Assembly (NCBI GenBank): GCA_004369045.1
Contig: ML213511.1
Coordinates: 302,273 to 366,272, forward strand
From: Heliocybe sulcata
Lineage: Eukaryota > Basidiomycota > Agaricomycetes > Gloeophyllales > Gloeophyllaceae
Reading direction: 5' to 3'
DNA length: 64,000 nt
Under the pieces are notes generated by a model, which was not told the origin of the DNA, did no database searches, and saw nothing but the letters and a program-made list of their open reading frames with translations. Position numbers and translations under genes: made by a program. This document shows positions 1-10,655 of this stretch, in pieces (the stretch's first letter is position 1; the number at the start of each line of letters is the position of its first letter).

Positions 1-1290
1 TCAAAGTTTTCTACCTTATTGTACGTGAGCGATCAGTGACACGATGTTTGGTCAATATACGTATACGCCCGAGAAGCAGAACCGGTATTTTGGGCTGCTG
101 GTCGTGGTAGCTACTAGCACTCGTAAGTAATGCAAGTCTTACGCGTATATGCGCCCTGCATGACAAGCCCAATGCACAGTTTCGTCTCTTCGCCATTATG
201 GCTATATGTAAGTCCACACTGGCCATATTGTGCGAGAAGCGACGCTGATTTCGCTCTCGAAGATCATGTAAAGAGCCCTCGCCAAAACTTCACGTCCTTC
301 TTACCTATCTGCGAGGAACAGGCCATGAATGGGACGAATATATAGCGTATGCTGGTCAGTTACTAGCTTTACCCGGTGTACTTGATTGAAATACTTGCGC
401 ACCAGTGCCGGCATTGATGGCAGTCGTACAAGGCAAGTATGTCCTATAACTAACCCGCATCTGCCGTCCTGACGGATTCTGCAGTGATTCTGCAGATCCG
501 GACACATGCAATCTTAGGGAACAGTAAGACTGGCGATTCCCTATGTACGAGATTCTAATGCATCGTCCATGGGCAGAGAGATCATATGTCCTCCTCTTGA
601 CAGCGCTCTTCGTTGTGGAGATGGGCACAGTGTATGTCTTGAGCATCCGCGCTCCCAAAGCGCCTGCTGTCATCATCGGCGACGTTACTCTCTGCAATCT
701 TCGGATCAGCTCCAGTTTGTGCGTCGGAATGCATCCATCATCGCTAGTGCATGGTCTGACACCAGTTGTCCTTCTGCAGAGTACCGGCTATACTGTTCGA
801 AGTCGTACTGGCACTTATAATCCTCTACCGAGCGATGCTCCATGTCCGATCTCGGAGGGACGCGGGCATCCCGCCTTCTCGCGGTTACGGCAGCCGGCTG
901 CTCATCACACTTGTGAGGGACTCGATTCAATATTATATCTGGTATGTTCTGCTCTATCTGTATTCTCCCTGACCAATTACTTACTCCGGATCACGCCTTA
1001 GTAACATTGCCATTTGCGTGCTTGCGGCTGTGGGATCGAAAACGCCTGGGGCCTCAACGGGGCTTGCTTTGGTCATGTTTTCCTGGGTCGTTGTACTCCC
1101 CACTGCTTCGGTGACTAGCATGATTTTGCATCTGTATCAGATTTCGGGGGATGGATACGACTATACCAGTCAGCCGGACCCTTCGACTCTCCTTGACACT
1201 GCCATTCAGTTTGCGGCCCCGGACTTGGAAGCTGGGCAGGAGAGGAGTGTTATATGCTCAGCGCCGGAGGTTGAGGTGGGTTTCGCCTGA
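1..1290 (+). CDS. DUF6533-type multi-pass membrane protein, 5' end outside window
   Basis: I see the 3' part of an intron-rich gene for a hydrophobic protein of the agaricomycete DUF6533 type, a large membrane-protein family of unknown function. The window opens inside an exon reading KVFYLI, followed by a GT-AG intron (21-79) and an exon starting NRYFGLL (80-122). The same pair occurs in the paralogue at 6519-8115 (KILYLI then NRYYGLA). Later transmembrane-like pieces include VLLLTALFVVEMGTVYVL (about 590-650), a helix near 790-830 with the family-typical HVRSR loop, DSIQYYIWYVLLY (about 920-960), and a last exon with VLPTASVTSMILHL before a polar tail. Exon borders between 130 and 1010 are uncertain. 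The stop is at 1288-1290. Membrane location is an inference from hydrophobicity, and I cannot assign a function. Confidence 0.7.
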
Positions 1291-2610
1291 TTGAACTGGA
1301 AGAGACTGCGCTGACAGACGCGTGCCGTCGGTGGACTCAGGGTCAGGAGAGACGTCCTTCATACTCTACACGAGAGGTCGGGGTACCTTTGGAGCCGGAG
1401 GACGGGTAGAATCTTGCTGACGATTATACACCGCTGCTCTAGGGATCTGTTTAGGTCGTGTATGTCAATTGGGCATGTGGCATCGATATGTTTGTCGCAA
1501 AGATTGATGATCAAGGCCGACATACCCGTCATCGCCGCACATACAGCTCTTGATCGCAGTCGTCACAGCAGGTGATGGCTACTCTCTTGTAATCCCATTT
1601 CACAAAGCTCTATCTAGGCGATACATACATATGAGCTGCCGCAATCTTCTAGTCTTGGAGCATTTTGAGTAACAACGCTCACCCATTAAATCTCTATGTC
1701 TGTGCCTGCTGATCAGATAGGGTTACATCGAGTACTCCTTCCAGGCGCGATGCCGAGGCGCTAGGTGATTATAATCTGCAGATTGGTGTAATAGTCAACA
1801 GTATTGTGTGCTTAACCCCTGGTGCATGGCCCCGCGGGAGCTTACGATGAAGTTTCAGCCTCCTAATCGCTTGGCCATGAATCTCAGCAGGACCCGTAGT
1901 CTGTCTATAACTGACCGATGTGCTTGTCTGCCAGTCTTTGCCACGGTCTCCAATGAAGACGCTGTGCCTTATGGTAAGTCCAGATCCCCGAGCTTTCCGA
2001 CTCTACTATACGAAAAGTCTACGGCTGATTCACAGAGTCTGTATCTCAGGCCAATTGTGGCGACTTACGGAATTGTGAGTTCTCTGATGGTTAGGCATTC
2101 GCTTCATATCACTCATGCGACTTCGCAGTGAATTATATTCTCAAAGAAGATTCATCTCGAATGTAAATGGCGGCGTCTCTGACCTGCGCAGCTGCATTCA
2201 TTTTGAGGTTGGCAAGATAATGTAAACGCTCCTAGCGACCTTGCCCTCCTTGACGCACTTGCTCAAGTATGCGGAACCTTGCTATACTTGCCTCACTGTC
2301 CACATAGGATTTGGACGATATCTCCTTTATGTCCTCCCTGAAGACGCAGCATTTGGCGCACATCGGTCGTGCGGTCCAATGATTATGTGGTCAGGATCAG
2401 CGTTATTGCCGCGCTAATGTGCCACAGTTCAGTCTGCCAGGCGCTCAACCAGAACAAGAACCTCGATGCAGACTGGCAGTGGCAGACGAGACTCGACTGA
2501 GACGAGAGACGGCTCGTCTGAGTTATATGAAGCCGCTCGCTGAAATTGGGTGATATTGCTTCGACTCATACTAGAGGGGAATATTTGAGCGCTGGAAGAT
2601 CAAGGGACGA
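1291..2610. other. Intergenic region with no supported gene
   Basis: This is a 1.3-kb gap between the DUF6533-type gene and prefoldin 5, whose 3' ends face each other. Open frames here are short and show no recognisable domain. The longest, at 1808-2131 on the plus strand, has no hydrophobic or motif structure that I can interpret. I saw no tRNA-like or repeat structure. Confidence 0.5.
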
Positions 2611-3263
2611 TCAAGATTTGGATTTCTTCGAAGCCGCGGCAGACTGCGCCTCCGCCTGCAGCTTAGCCTGGATGATGTTCAATACATAGTTCAGATTATC
2701 CTGTTTCTTCGAGATGGTCTCTTGTAACGTCTCAAGGTTGCCCCGGATAAAGTCCACTTTTGATTCGTAATACTTCTTTGCTTGTGGGCGCGTCTGCGCA
2801 GGACGGGTGGTGTTAATGTGCGACCGGAAGACAGGATGGAATGCTGCGGACCTTTTTGACAAAATATCCCGTCCCAACGTCCACGACTACGTGTTCGGAA
2901 TCTGATAATCTTCCCGGTACATAGAGAGAATTGGTCAAAGGGACCAGGATGGTCTTGCCTGTGCGGTGAATCAAAGGCGTGAGGCCGTGTCACAGATGTA
3001 AAACGGACGGCGCTAACCCGTGTTGTTTGGGTTCACTTCTCCGACATTTTCAATGCACGCTTTGAACTTCGCTTGCGCTTGCTTCAGTTGCGTGAACGAG
3101 TTCGTGAGGTGGTTTAGTTCCTGCATTTCACGTCAGTCATGAATTCGCACAATCATAGGATCGCTCATACCTCCTCAAGCTGCGTTCGCACCTCCGCAAG
3201 CTGTGAGAGTTCCAGATCAGCTACATTAATTTGTTGCGGTTGCGATGTCGACGCCGAGGCCAT
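2611..3263 (-). CDS. PFD5: Prefoldin subunit 5
   Basis: Prefoldin 5 (yeast Gim5) is an alpha-class subunit of the hexameric prefoldin chaperone, which passes nascent actin and tubulin to the CCT chaperonin in the cytosol. The gene has four exons. Exon 1 starts at 3263 and encodes the N-terminal helix ([17 protein letters not shown]). Exon 2 begins [19 protein letters not shown] and runs to a VNPNNTG segment. Exon 3 carries the beta-hairpin core [14 protein letters not shown] and [13 protein letters not shown]. Exon 4, after an intron at 2851-2794, carries the C-terminal coiled coil ([17 protein letters not shown]) and a Lys/Ser-rich tail. The two coiled-coil arms around a double hairpin are the alpha-prefoldin architecture. 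Length, about 160 residues, fits the family. The start precedes the first helix closely. Confidence 0.93.
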
Positions 3264-3806
3264 GGATGTCCGGTCAGTGCACTGTATGGATACAACGGTG
3301 CGCGTGCAGAGGATGATGCATTCAGAATTATCTCGGTCGGACCCCGTGTACACATCTTCCGATGCAGGCTGCATATACATGCTTTCGGTTACTATTGTGT
3401 CGCTGTTTTTCCCATCTGTACGTTATAGTTTAATAATGTATAGCTAGATCACTGGCTCATCTTTAAAATAATCATATACCAGAATTGACATACAGTCCTC
3501 CAAAATAACACAACCGTAACTGGCTATTTACCCCCAATTGGGATATGCCACACCTTCTGTCTCCCGTAGTCCCTCTTCAAATTGAGTCATAATCTGATTA
3601 TAATAGTATTCTGGAAGCAAAGGTGAGACGTACAGGGCACTCACGGTGTGTGTTGCGATTTCTCGAGCGACGAGCAGAAGTAGTCGGGGTCTCATATGCA
3701 AAGTGCGCCGCCGGCGTCATAGCCGACTGCGACCGTCTGCTCTCAGTACTTTAGTGGGTGCTCGCGACGACCAGGCGCCTGTACACTATCCTATGCTCGT
3801 TGACCT
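3264..3806. promoter_or_regulatory. Divergent upstream region shared by PFD5 and the Anr2/LCHN-like gene
   Basis: The 543 bp lie between two genes transcribed away from each other, so they probably contain both promoters. Part of the stretch (about 3450-3620) is AT-rich compared with the flanking coding sequence. I could not pick out a confident TATA box or regulator site. Confidence 0.4.
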
Positions 3807-5944
3807 ATGCAGTCCACAGAAACGTTTCCGCAGGATCTAGGTGCGTGCTGTTACCCCCGATTTTCCACTGTAGTTCTCATCTCTACTTTAGTCGCGATAT
3901 TCCATGCTTCATTTCACCCGACGAAGGGTAGTCTTATAGATTGGTCGCTGAAAGCCAGCGATGGTATGTCTACCTGGTCATTTCCGACGTGTTGTCCTCA
4001 TGGCATGGGCAAGATGTGGATTTGAGTAATGTTGAGTTCAGTTGCCTGCCGAGCGGCTTGCATCTGGTTGAGGAGGACGTAGTGTGAGTGCATCCGTTCT
4101 TCACGGAGCCATTGCGCATTTGACAGCGAACAATCGGACCCAGTTACTTCTCCAAGGACTCGCACCAAGGTGTATGCGTCTTTCGCAGAAGGAAAACAAC
4201 AGAGCATGGTCAGCGCGGTTTTCGTCTCTCCTCTCTCGGCATCCTTCTCGCCACATCGACTCGTCCACGACCATGGCGACACGTCGCCTCTCTAAAGAAT
4301 TTAATGCATAGGATGTATTCTGTTTTGGAGGACAGGGGAATACTGGAGCCTACGAAGGAGGATTGGGAACCGGCCAGAGACTACTTCGAGCGACGAAAGG
4401 TGCAGGAGGTAGTTTTGGGCGGTGCGGGCGACTGGAATGGATGGAGTCAAGAATTCGATGGCGTAAGCAGACCCATTTATCTTCTTCGCATGCTCTTCAA
4501 CATCGCACTTCTAGTCGACCTCTGATCCGTACAGCATGCATCCTACCAGTCACCTTCCGCACCTCCTCCGCATCTTGGGTCCCTCTTCTTTGACCCTCTA
4601 CAAGCATATACTCGGTCGTCAACGTATCCTTATCTTCACATTGCCTCCTGTGGAGGCGTCCTGCATTTTATGCCAGGTTGCTGCAGATCTCTGTCTCGAA
4701 GCCCAAGTAGATAGTGCTACCGAAGGCGACGGTAGGCGCCGGCGACTCAAAGGTAAAAGTCGAGAGGGCGTCAAGGTTTTGGGTATGGTGACCTTGAATG
4801 ATCTGGACAAGCTGCGCCAAGAGGGGCAGACTGGAAGGGGGTGGATTGCATGTAAGCGCATTTCTGCAAGGCTGTGGCCATGCGCTGACATGCATCAGGT
4901 ACGACGGATGCCATATATCTGGAGAAGCCATCTTATTACGACCTTATCATTGACCTTACGACTTCTACGCCCGCGAAGGCGACGCGGCCTACGTTTTATC
5001 TATCACGCCCCAACCAGCCTTCCAGCTCCAAGGGGCCCTCTCATCGATTATCTCCCGTTCGCTTCACATGGACTGATCTCAAGCTGGCAAGTTACTGCTC
5101 TCCAAATCCATTCCATCCATAGCTAACATAACCTCTACCTGACGAATAGTGGAACGAGATCGACCGTCTACTCGAGATAGACGCTGCCGACCGTGGGCCA
5201 GCACACCGGCATATATGCTGCGAACCCGGGTCGCATACCGACAGCCTCAACCCCAAGTTGGCTGGGAAGTTACCTCCAGCCTGGACGGATGTCTGGCGGA
5301 TATACGAGGACGTGTGCCTCGTCTGCGCTGGGCTGTGGCTGGGCGCTTGGCGGAATAACTCGACGATGTCATACTCGACTGTTAATCGGGAGGGCTCCTC
5401 AGCACCGAGTAATTGGGGCAGTGTGAGGTTGGAGGGGGATGACGACCTAACGGTGGGAGGGAGCTATGTTAGGACTGTGGGGATGGGGATTGAGGGGCGC
5501 CCGGCGAGTGACGACTCGGGGGAGGGCAACTCCCGGAAGACACAGACGAGGAGTCCTAGGAGGAATAGCGGGATGTCCTTGTCAACGCTCAAGGACAAGG
5601 AGCGGAAGGATGCGTCCACGTCTTCGACTGAGCCCGTTCACGACTTCGACGCGATACGGGACCGGGATATCCTGACGACTATGGCGTTGCTGCAAACGTT
5701 CCACGCGAATACGTGCTTTCTCCTCTCAAGACTGGCGACGTACCTCCCGTCCTCCGATGCGGACGCGATTCCGAGCTCTATCGTTCTCACGCCGAGAGAC
5801 ATGGTGTCATTTGAGCTAGGTCCTCTGAGCACCCTAGATGCAAAATTTATAGAGTGGCTGATGGACGAGTACGGGAGAGGTACGCAGGTTACGTTAAGGA
5901 AGGGATGGCGGGACTTTGTGGGTCTTGTCCTCGGACTTGGTTAG
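3807..5944 (+). CDS. Anr2/LCHN-like protein (DUF2347/DUF4484, DENN-related)
   Basis: This encodes a fungal protein of the Anr2/LCHN group. These proteins are related to DENN-domain proteins that act in membrane traffic; the exact role is unknown. The start at 3807 gives MQSTETFPQDL, spliced to VAIFHASFHPTKGSLIDWSL, the family's N-terminal strand. Next come VEFSCLPSGLHLVEEDVV and an exon ending at GWSQEFDG. The central block starts MHPTSHLPHLLRILGPSSLT, with YKHILGRQRILIFTLPPVE and a polar loop. The C-terminal part includes KLPPAWTDVWRIYEDVCLVC, a Ser-rich insert and a closing segment FIEWLMDEYGRG. There are about seven exons. The intron at 5087-5149 needs a GC donor (CTG|gcaagt), because no GT donor keeps the frame. 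The stop is at 5942-5944. Family assignment is firm, function inferred. Confidence 0.82.
5087..5149 (+). other. GC-AG intron in the Anr2/LCHN-like gene
   Basis: The 63-nt interval begins gcaagt after codon CTG and ends atag before TGG. Joining the flanks gives a continuous frame (FTWTDLKL then WNEIDRLLEI). The nearest GT, at 5091, would break the frame. The rest of the donor matches the consensus for GC-AG introns. Confidence 0.75.
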
Positions 5945-6518
5945 GTGGTTATCGATTATCTATGTGCTGGCTTGGATACCCTTGTTACGTGGACTGTCTT
6001 GATTATTATGCCGTGGCAGAGACGATGCTAACGATATGCTATATATATGACGGTTATATTCGGGCGGGTCCGTACCACATGGAAATTCGCGTTTGCCATA
6101 GGTGAGTGTGATGAATAGTCCCAACCTGAGCGCTGATTGCTAGGACATGTTGGACCTTGCACGACACCATCCGCTCTCAATCTTGATGTCAACGGGAACT
6201 CATTATCATTCCAGACCGAGGATGCAAGTTATCTACGTCTCCGCTGTTATGCCGCTCAGCATCATCGTCTTCTTGCCGAGGCTCAGTTCTCTACAACACG
6301 AAACGCTGGAGTACATTTCTCCCTCGACCTGTCTGATGGTCTGCGGTTATGGTCACAAACAGGGCTCATGCCTCAGTCGACATCTCCGTATCATGATATC
6401 GAACCTGCCGGAGTGGCATGATAGACCGCAATGATGAAACTGTCGTTATATATACTTTGTCGAGAGACTCTTCTGGTTCTCTCATCTTTTCACGATTGTG
6501 CAACACACGGTCTTTGCC
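5945..6518 (+). promoter_or_regulatory. Intergenic region with TATA-like element before the second DUF6533-type gene
   Basis: The 574 bp separate two same-strand genes. A TATATATA stretch at 6447-6454 lies 65 bp before the start codon at 6519 and may be the core promoter. Short open frames at about 6137-6434 show no domain and are probably chance. Confidence 0.4.
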
Positions 6519-8115
6519 ATGGCATCGACCGCAATTCAGGAGGCCATCGACACGTTGGTGACTGTGGAGTTCACCAGGTATTCCTACTGTAAGTCAAACT
6601 GCATGTCGACATGGATTGCGGGTATTCACGTGTATCAGGCGCTGCAATTGCCATCTATCTTCACCATTTCTGTGTGTGGCTTTACTCCTGCCTCTTCATG
6701 ACGCTCATTGGCTCGAGTACAGCGTCAACTGTTATCCCAGAGGTATGTTCCTCTTCGACGCTCTGGTTGTAGTGGTCCAAGTTTACTCTATGCTAGGTCG
6801 AGGTTATCTGGGTGAGCTAACACAGGACAGCTTAAGAGAACATGACTGATCTTGGGGGGATCAAGAAATTGCCTTCTTCTCCTATGAAGATATTATATCT
6901 TATCGTGAGCTTGCTAGTGTGACTTGCATCTGCTGAGAACGACCTTCAAGCACTAATATCCAGAACCGGTATTATGGTTTGGCCTTCGTCGTATCTGCTA
7001 CCGTCCGTGAGTCTCTCATCTTTCGTACACTTTCCTCACCCAAGTCATGCTCGTCAGTTCTGTTCCTTCAAACACAAGATAATATGTGCGTCAACCACAC
7101 AATATCTTGGTATCGCATGTTAGGCTAACTCGGAATGGTATAGCTCATGTTGGTGCGGTTGCATGTCTACTCTGGATGATGAATTGACTCCGTAGCTCGA
7201 GTAGGCAACATGATGTCCCGGTTTCTCTTCCCTTCATGTAAGCGCGCGTCTCTGCCCTTCAGTCATTATTCCCAATACGCCGCCTTCTGCCCTGCCTCCA
7301 GTGGGAGTCTCGGTATTGATCGTGCAGGGTAAGTTATCCTCTAATATGAGCGCTATGTGTATAACGCCTGAATTAGCTTTCAACAGTGATCCTCGCCATT
7401 CGCGCATATGCAATATTCGGAGGCAGTGTGTATTCTACTTCTACTCCATCGGAGCGCTCTATTAACCTGGAACTAGGAAAATGGCACATCATAGTCATAG
7501 TGGTCTTATTAGCCTTGGAAATTGGATTCACGACAGCCTTGATTACTCTCCACTCCCAGTCTATTGCCGTCACCTTCAGGTCTGTCGCCTACTGCGTCAA
7601 CCTTTCGCAATGGTCCTTGTGAGTACTGCATGGAGCCTGCTGTGGGACACGCCTAGTCCTAATGCTGACATGGATTTCATAGTGTGCCTGCTTTGGTCAC
7701 CGATGCCCTCATGGCTTCCGCCATTGTTTATAGAGCCATACTTCATGTTCGAAGTCGTCATGCAGTGGACTTACCGGCCTCCTGGGGCTACGGTGGTCCC
7801 CTACTCGTTACGTTGCTCCAAGATTCCGTCCAGTACTATGTCTGGTATGCTGCGTTAATATTCTAAATCCGCGCCGTCTCTGATCAACACTGTCCTTCGA
7901 GGGTGATTGTCGCCCTCGCTCTCACGACTGCCAGCGGGAAGCCTCAGGAGACGCCGAAACCTCACGGGCTAAGCATACTCCCATTCATCATGACTGTGCC
8001 GACATCAGCTGTGACCCACATGGTATTGCACCTACACCGGGTAGCAAGTGCCGGTCGACGGAGACCCGTGGCGGTGGAGTTGGAGCTGGTGTCGATCCCT
8101 ACGGATGGCCACTGA
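6519..8115 (+). CDS. DUF6533-type multi-pass membrane protein
   Basis: This is a paralogue of the gene at the left window edge. The start at 6519 gives MASTAIQEAIDTLVTVEFTR, spliced at TAC T|gtaagt to a hydrophobic helix (AAIAIYLHHFCVWLYSCLF). A mini-exon, VEVIW, and an exon reading LPSSPMKILYLI follow, then NRYYGLAFVVSATV. The core has AIRAYAIFGG and a long helix KWHIIVIVVLLALEIGFTTA. Near the C terminus are VPALVTDALMASAIVYRAIL with the HVRSR loop, then QDSVQYYVW, and a final exon with LPFIMTVPTSAVTHMVLHL. This matches the usual seven-helix-like layout of the family. Middle exons (about 7020-7380) are uncertain. The function of the family is unknown; a membrane location is inferred. The two paralogues point to local duplication with PFD5 and the Anr2-like gene now between them. 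Confidence 0.72.
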
Positions 8116-8392
8116 GGACAGATGTACTTCTTCGAGCGTATCATCGCAAGTCGAGTCCAGCTATCCAATGCTTCCATGATTGAGAAGCAGGCAACCTGAA
8201 CGGCGGACGCCAATTGCTCAAATATGTCGAGAGGGTGACGCTGGGACTTTAATTCGACATCCTCAACAAACCGTCTTATGGCATTTGTCAATTACATGGG
8301 TAGTGGTCACCCCAGCCTGCAGCCAGACCCGCTATGCATAGTCCGGGTACCGTGAAAGCTAAGTACCACAATTATTCCGGGCTGCCTGTGAT

Positions 8393-9914
8393 CTACCGCC
8401 ACCTTTCCTCAGCTTCGCGCTCGTATGCCTCCATGTTATATCCCTCATATTCGTCTTTGAGCGCGGTGCCAGAGAGAGAACTCTTTGCCAGTCTCTCGCC
8501 TGAAAACTTCCACGTCCCACAAGCACCCGCAATCACGCCCTTCAGCGTCATCGTTTCCTTCTCAAAGGTTACCTTGCCGCAGCAATAACTGCTAAATCGC
8601 ATCTTGCCCTCACCGTTTTCTCGGCCCCGCCAGAGAAAGGTTGATTCGAAAGTCGGCGGCACTGGAGGTGTGTCGAAGGCCATCACGCCTTCGACGACGC
8701 CGAGATTGAACTGAGCGAAAAGCTGTTCGCCTTTCTTGGTCTTGTTCATGGCAATCGTGAGGTGCATGTTCTCGGAGACGTGAGGCCACATTGATGCGAT
8801 ACCGGGAGCCGTCATATTCCATTCGCCAGTGACGTCGAGAGCGTTGCGGAAGCGGGCTATCACAGGCTTGAGCTTTGGGTCACGCTCGTATTCTGGCTCG
8901 TCGCCTTCCTGCTCTTCGTCGTCCTCTTGGTCTTCCAAATCACTATGACTGGTTTCGTCGGAGTCGGATCTCTGTTCCGGGGACTGAGATACAGAGTGCT
9001 CGTCGTCATCCTCTTCAGTGCGATGGTCTTCCTCACTATCCTCGTTATCGGAATCACCAGTCGATATGGGACGGGCACGCTTAGATAGCCTTCCTTCCCA
9101 ATTTTCCTCATCAGAATCACGATCCCTACCTGACCTCTTGGCTTTTTGTTTCTTGAGCGCTTTGAGCTGAGCTTCCATCTTCTCGTAGCTTCTGCGCCTT
9201 CCCTCGGCTTCAATCCATGTTGCGTGTTCATAAACCTGGGCGCTGTCTCTGCCGACAATTACCCACCGCGTCCACACCTTCCCCTCTTCATCGTAAGCGT
9301 CGGCGCTTTGTGTTTGCAGCGTCAGCTTCTCGGCCGCTTGGTGCACGCCGAAGCGATCGAGGTACTGGCGGCCTTTGATAACATAGAGGTCGACTGGCGG
9401 AGCCTTCTTTCGGTCGAATGTTTCGCGCAGGAAGCGCTCCGGATCCAAGTTGACTCGCTCTTCGTCTGTAGTGCATGCACTCCAGTTGTCGTCGGCAGCC
9501 TTCTTGCTCAGCTCGATATACTCTTGCTTCAGCTTCGCTTCCAGTGCACGGGTCGATTCTGGCACGGACAGCGCCCTAGTTGCAATAGCAGTGCGCAGAA
9601 TGTCTTGCATGGCTGAGATGGATGATCCCTTCTTGAGATTGTAGAAGACCATCTGGGCTTCCCACCACGCTTTGGGCTTCTTCAGGTCGCGTTCTGAGGG
9701 CTGTCTCTTGGAGATATTGCCCCTAGGCGTGTGATTGACTATCATACCGAGATGATACTTGATAGTCTGATTCTAGATGTGAGAGAGTCTCATAAGGAAG
9801 CCATAACGCGAAACAAACCCATTCGTCGGCTAATGAGTGCCCTTTCACGGTTAACCCGTCCCAGTCGCATTCGAACTTGCCCGACTTCAAGCGAGGATAC
9901 GGTCGACATGGCAT
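8393..9914 (-). CDS. Uncharacterised acidic nuclear-like protein with C-terminal beta-rich domain
   Basis: Two exons, 9914-9819 and 9772-8393, with a 46-nt phase-0 intron, give 491 residues. The protein starts MPCRPYPRLKSGKFECDWDG. Residues about 45-70 hold PRGNISKRQPSERDLKKPKA, a basic conserved-looking stretch. Residues about 190-225 are a Lys/Arg-rich helix that could be a nuclear localisation signal (KKQKAKRSGR). Residues about 240-335 are a long Asp/Glu/Ser tract. The last about 150 residues alternate hydrophobic and polar positions with repeated glycines and tryptophans (TGEWNMT, FLWRGRENGEGKM, GACGTWKFSGE), which suggests a beta-barrel or sandwich. I do not recognise a named family. 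An acidic linker between an N-terminal basic region and a C-terminal domain would suit a chromatin or RNA-related adaptor, but that is inference only. Confidence 0.75.
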
Positions 9915-10655
9915 AGCACTATAATTAATGCGACGGGGTCACTGAAGTAGAAGCAGAATGCGGCAGAGTCAGTACAGCGAATTCAAAAGTAGGGTGCTGC
10001 TGACGCGACTCAGGGGCGGCGAGCTCAGAGCACCAGGCACGTGACTGTAACGGTAAGCTTAGTCACGCACTGGGCCACGCTCTGTGGCATTCAACTATCA
10101 GGTCTCTCTTGAATTCATAGATCGTTACCGAACGAAAAGTCATTGTCTTCAACAATACAGTAGCTTGCTGGATTACTGATTTGCACTTCTGACAGGCTAG
10201 GAAAGCAATGAACATCGCAATGTACATATCATTCGCTGATGAAATCAGATTGTCTCGAAGTCGCCGCGGAGGCTCAGAGCAACAAAGATCGGATATACTA
10301 AAACTGGCTACAAATGTCATTATAGCTCCCCTTAAATTATGTTTTAGCCTGGATGTTTTACGCTGAATTGTGGCCCTCGCGTACGCGTGCCCCCGTATAT
10401 TGCAATTGACATCACGCGTTACATCACGTGAATTTGCTTTGTCAGCACAGTAACTGTAAATTTCAGCCGTCATCATACCCGGCGCAGAGAGCGGTACCGC
10501 GGACGGGCTACTCGACTCGCAAACCACCGCACACGCCGTGCTCCCCGACGACTGTACAACTCTCACGATCGTGTATACTAGTGTCCACTAACCAGTGCGT
10601 ATGCCGACGAGGTTGCCCATGATGATCTCGGCTGACTCGGTGCTAAGCAGTTATC
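9915..10655. promoter_or_regulatory. Divergent upstream region of the acidic protein gene and TIF32
   Basis: About 740 bp lie between two divergent genes and should hold both promoters. A minus-strand open frame of 167 codons (10063-10566) is present but has no recognisable domain, so I do not call it a gene. No confident TATA box was found. Confidence 0.4.

Noticed and set aside
4619-4931. Minus-strand frames opposite the Anr2/LCHN-like gene
   Set aside because: They lie wholly inside a well-supported exon on the other strand.
10063-10566. 167-codon minus-strand open frame upstream of TIF32
   Set aside because: It lies in a divergent promoter region, has no domain, no hydrophobic or repeat pattern, and its composition does not look coding.
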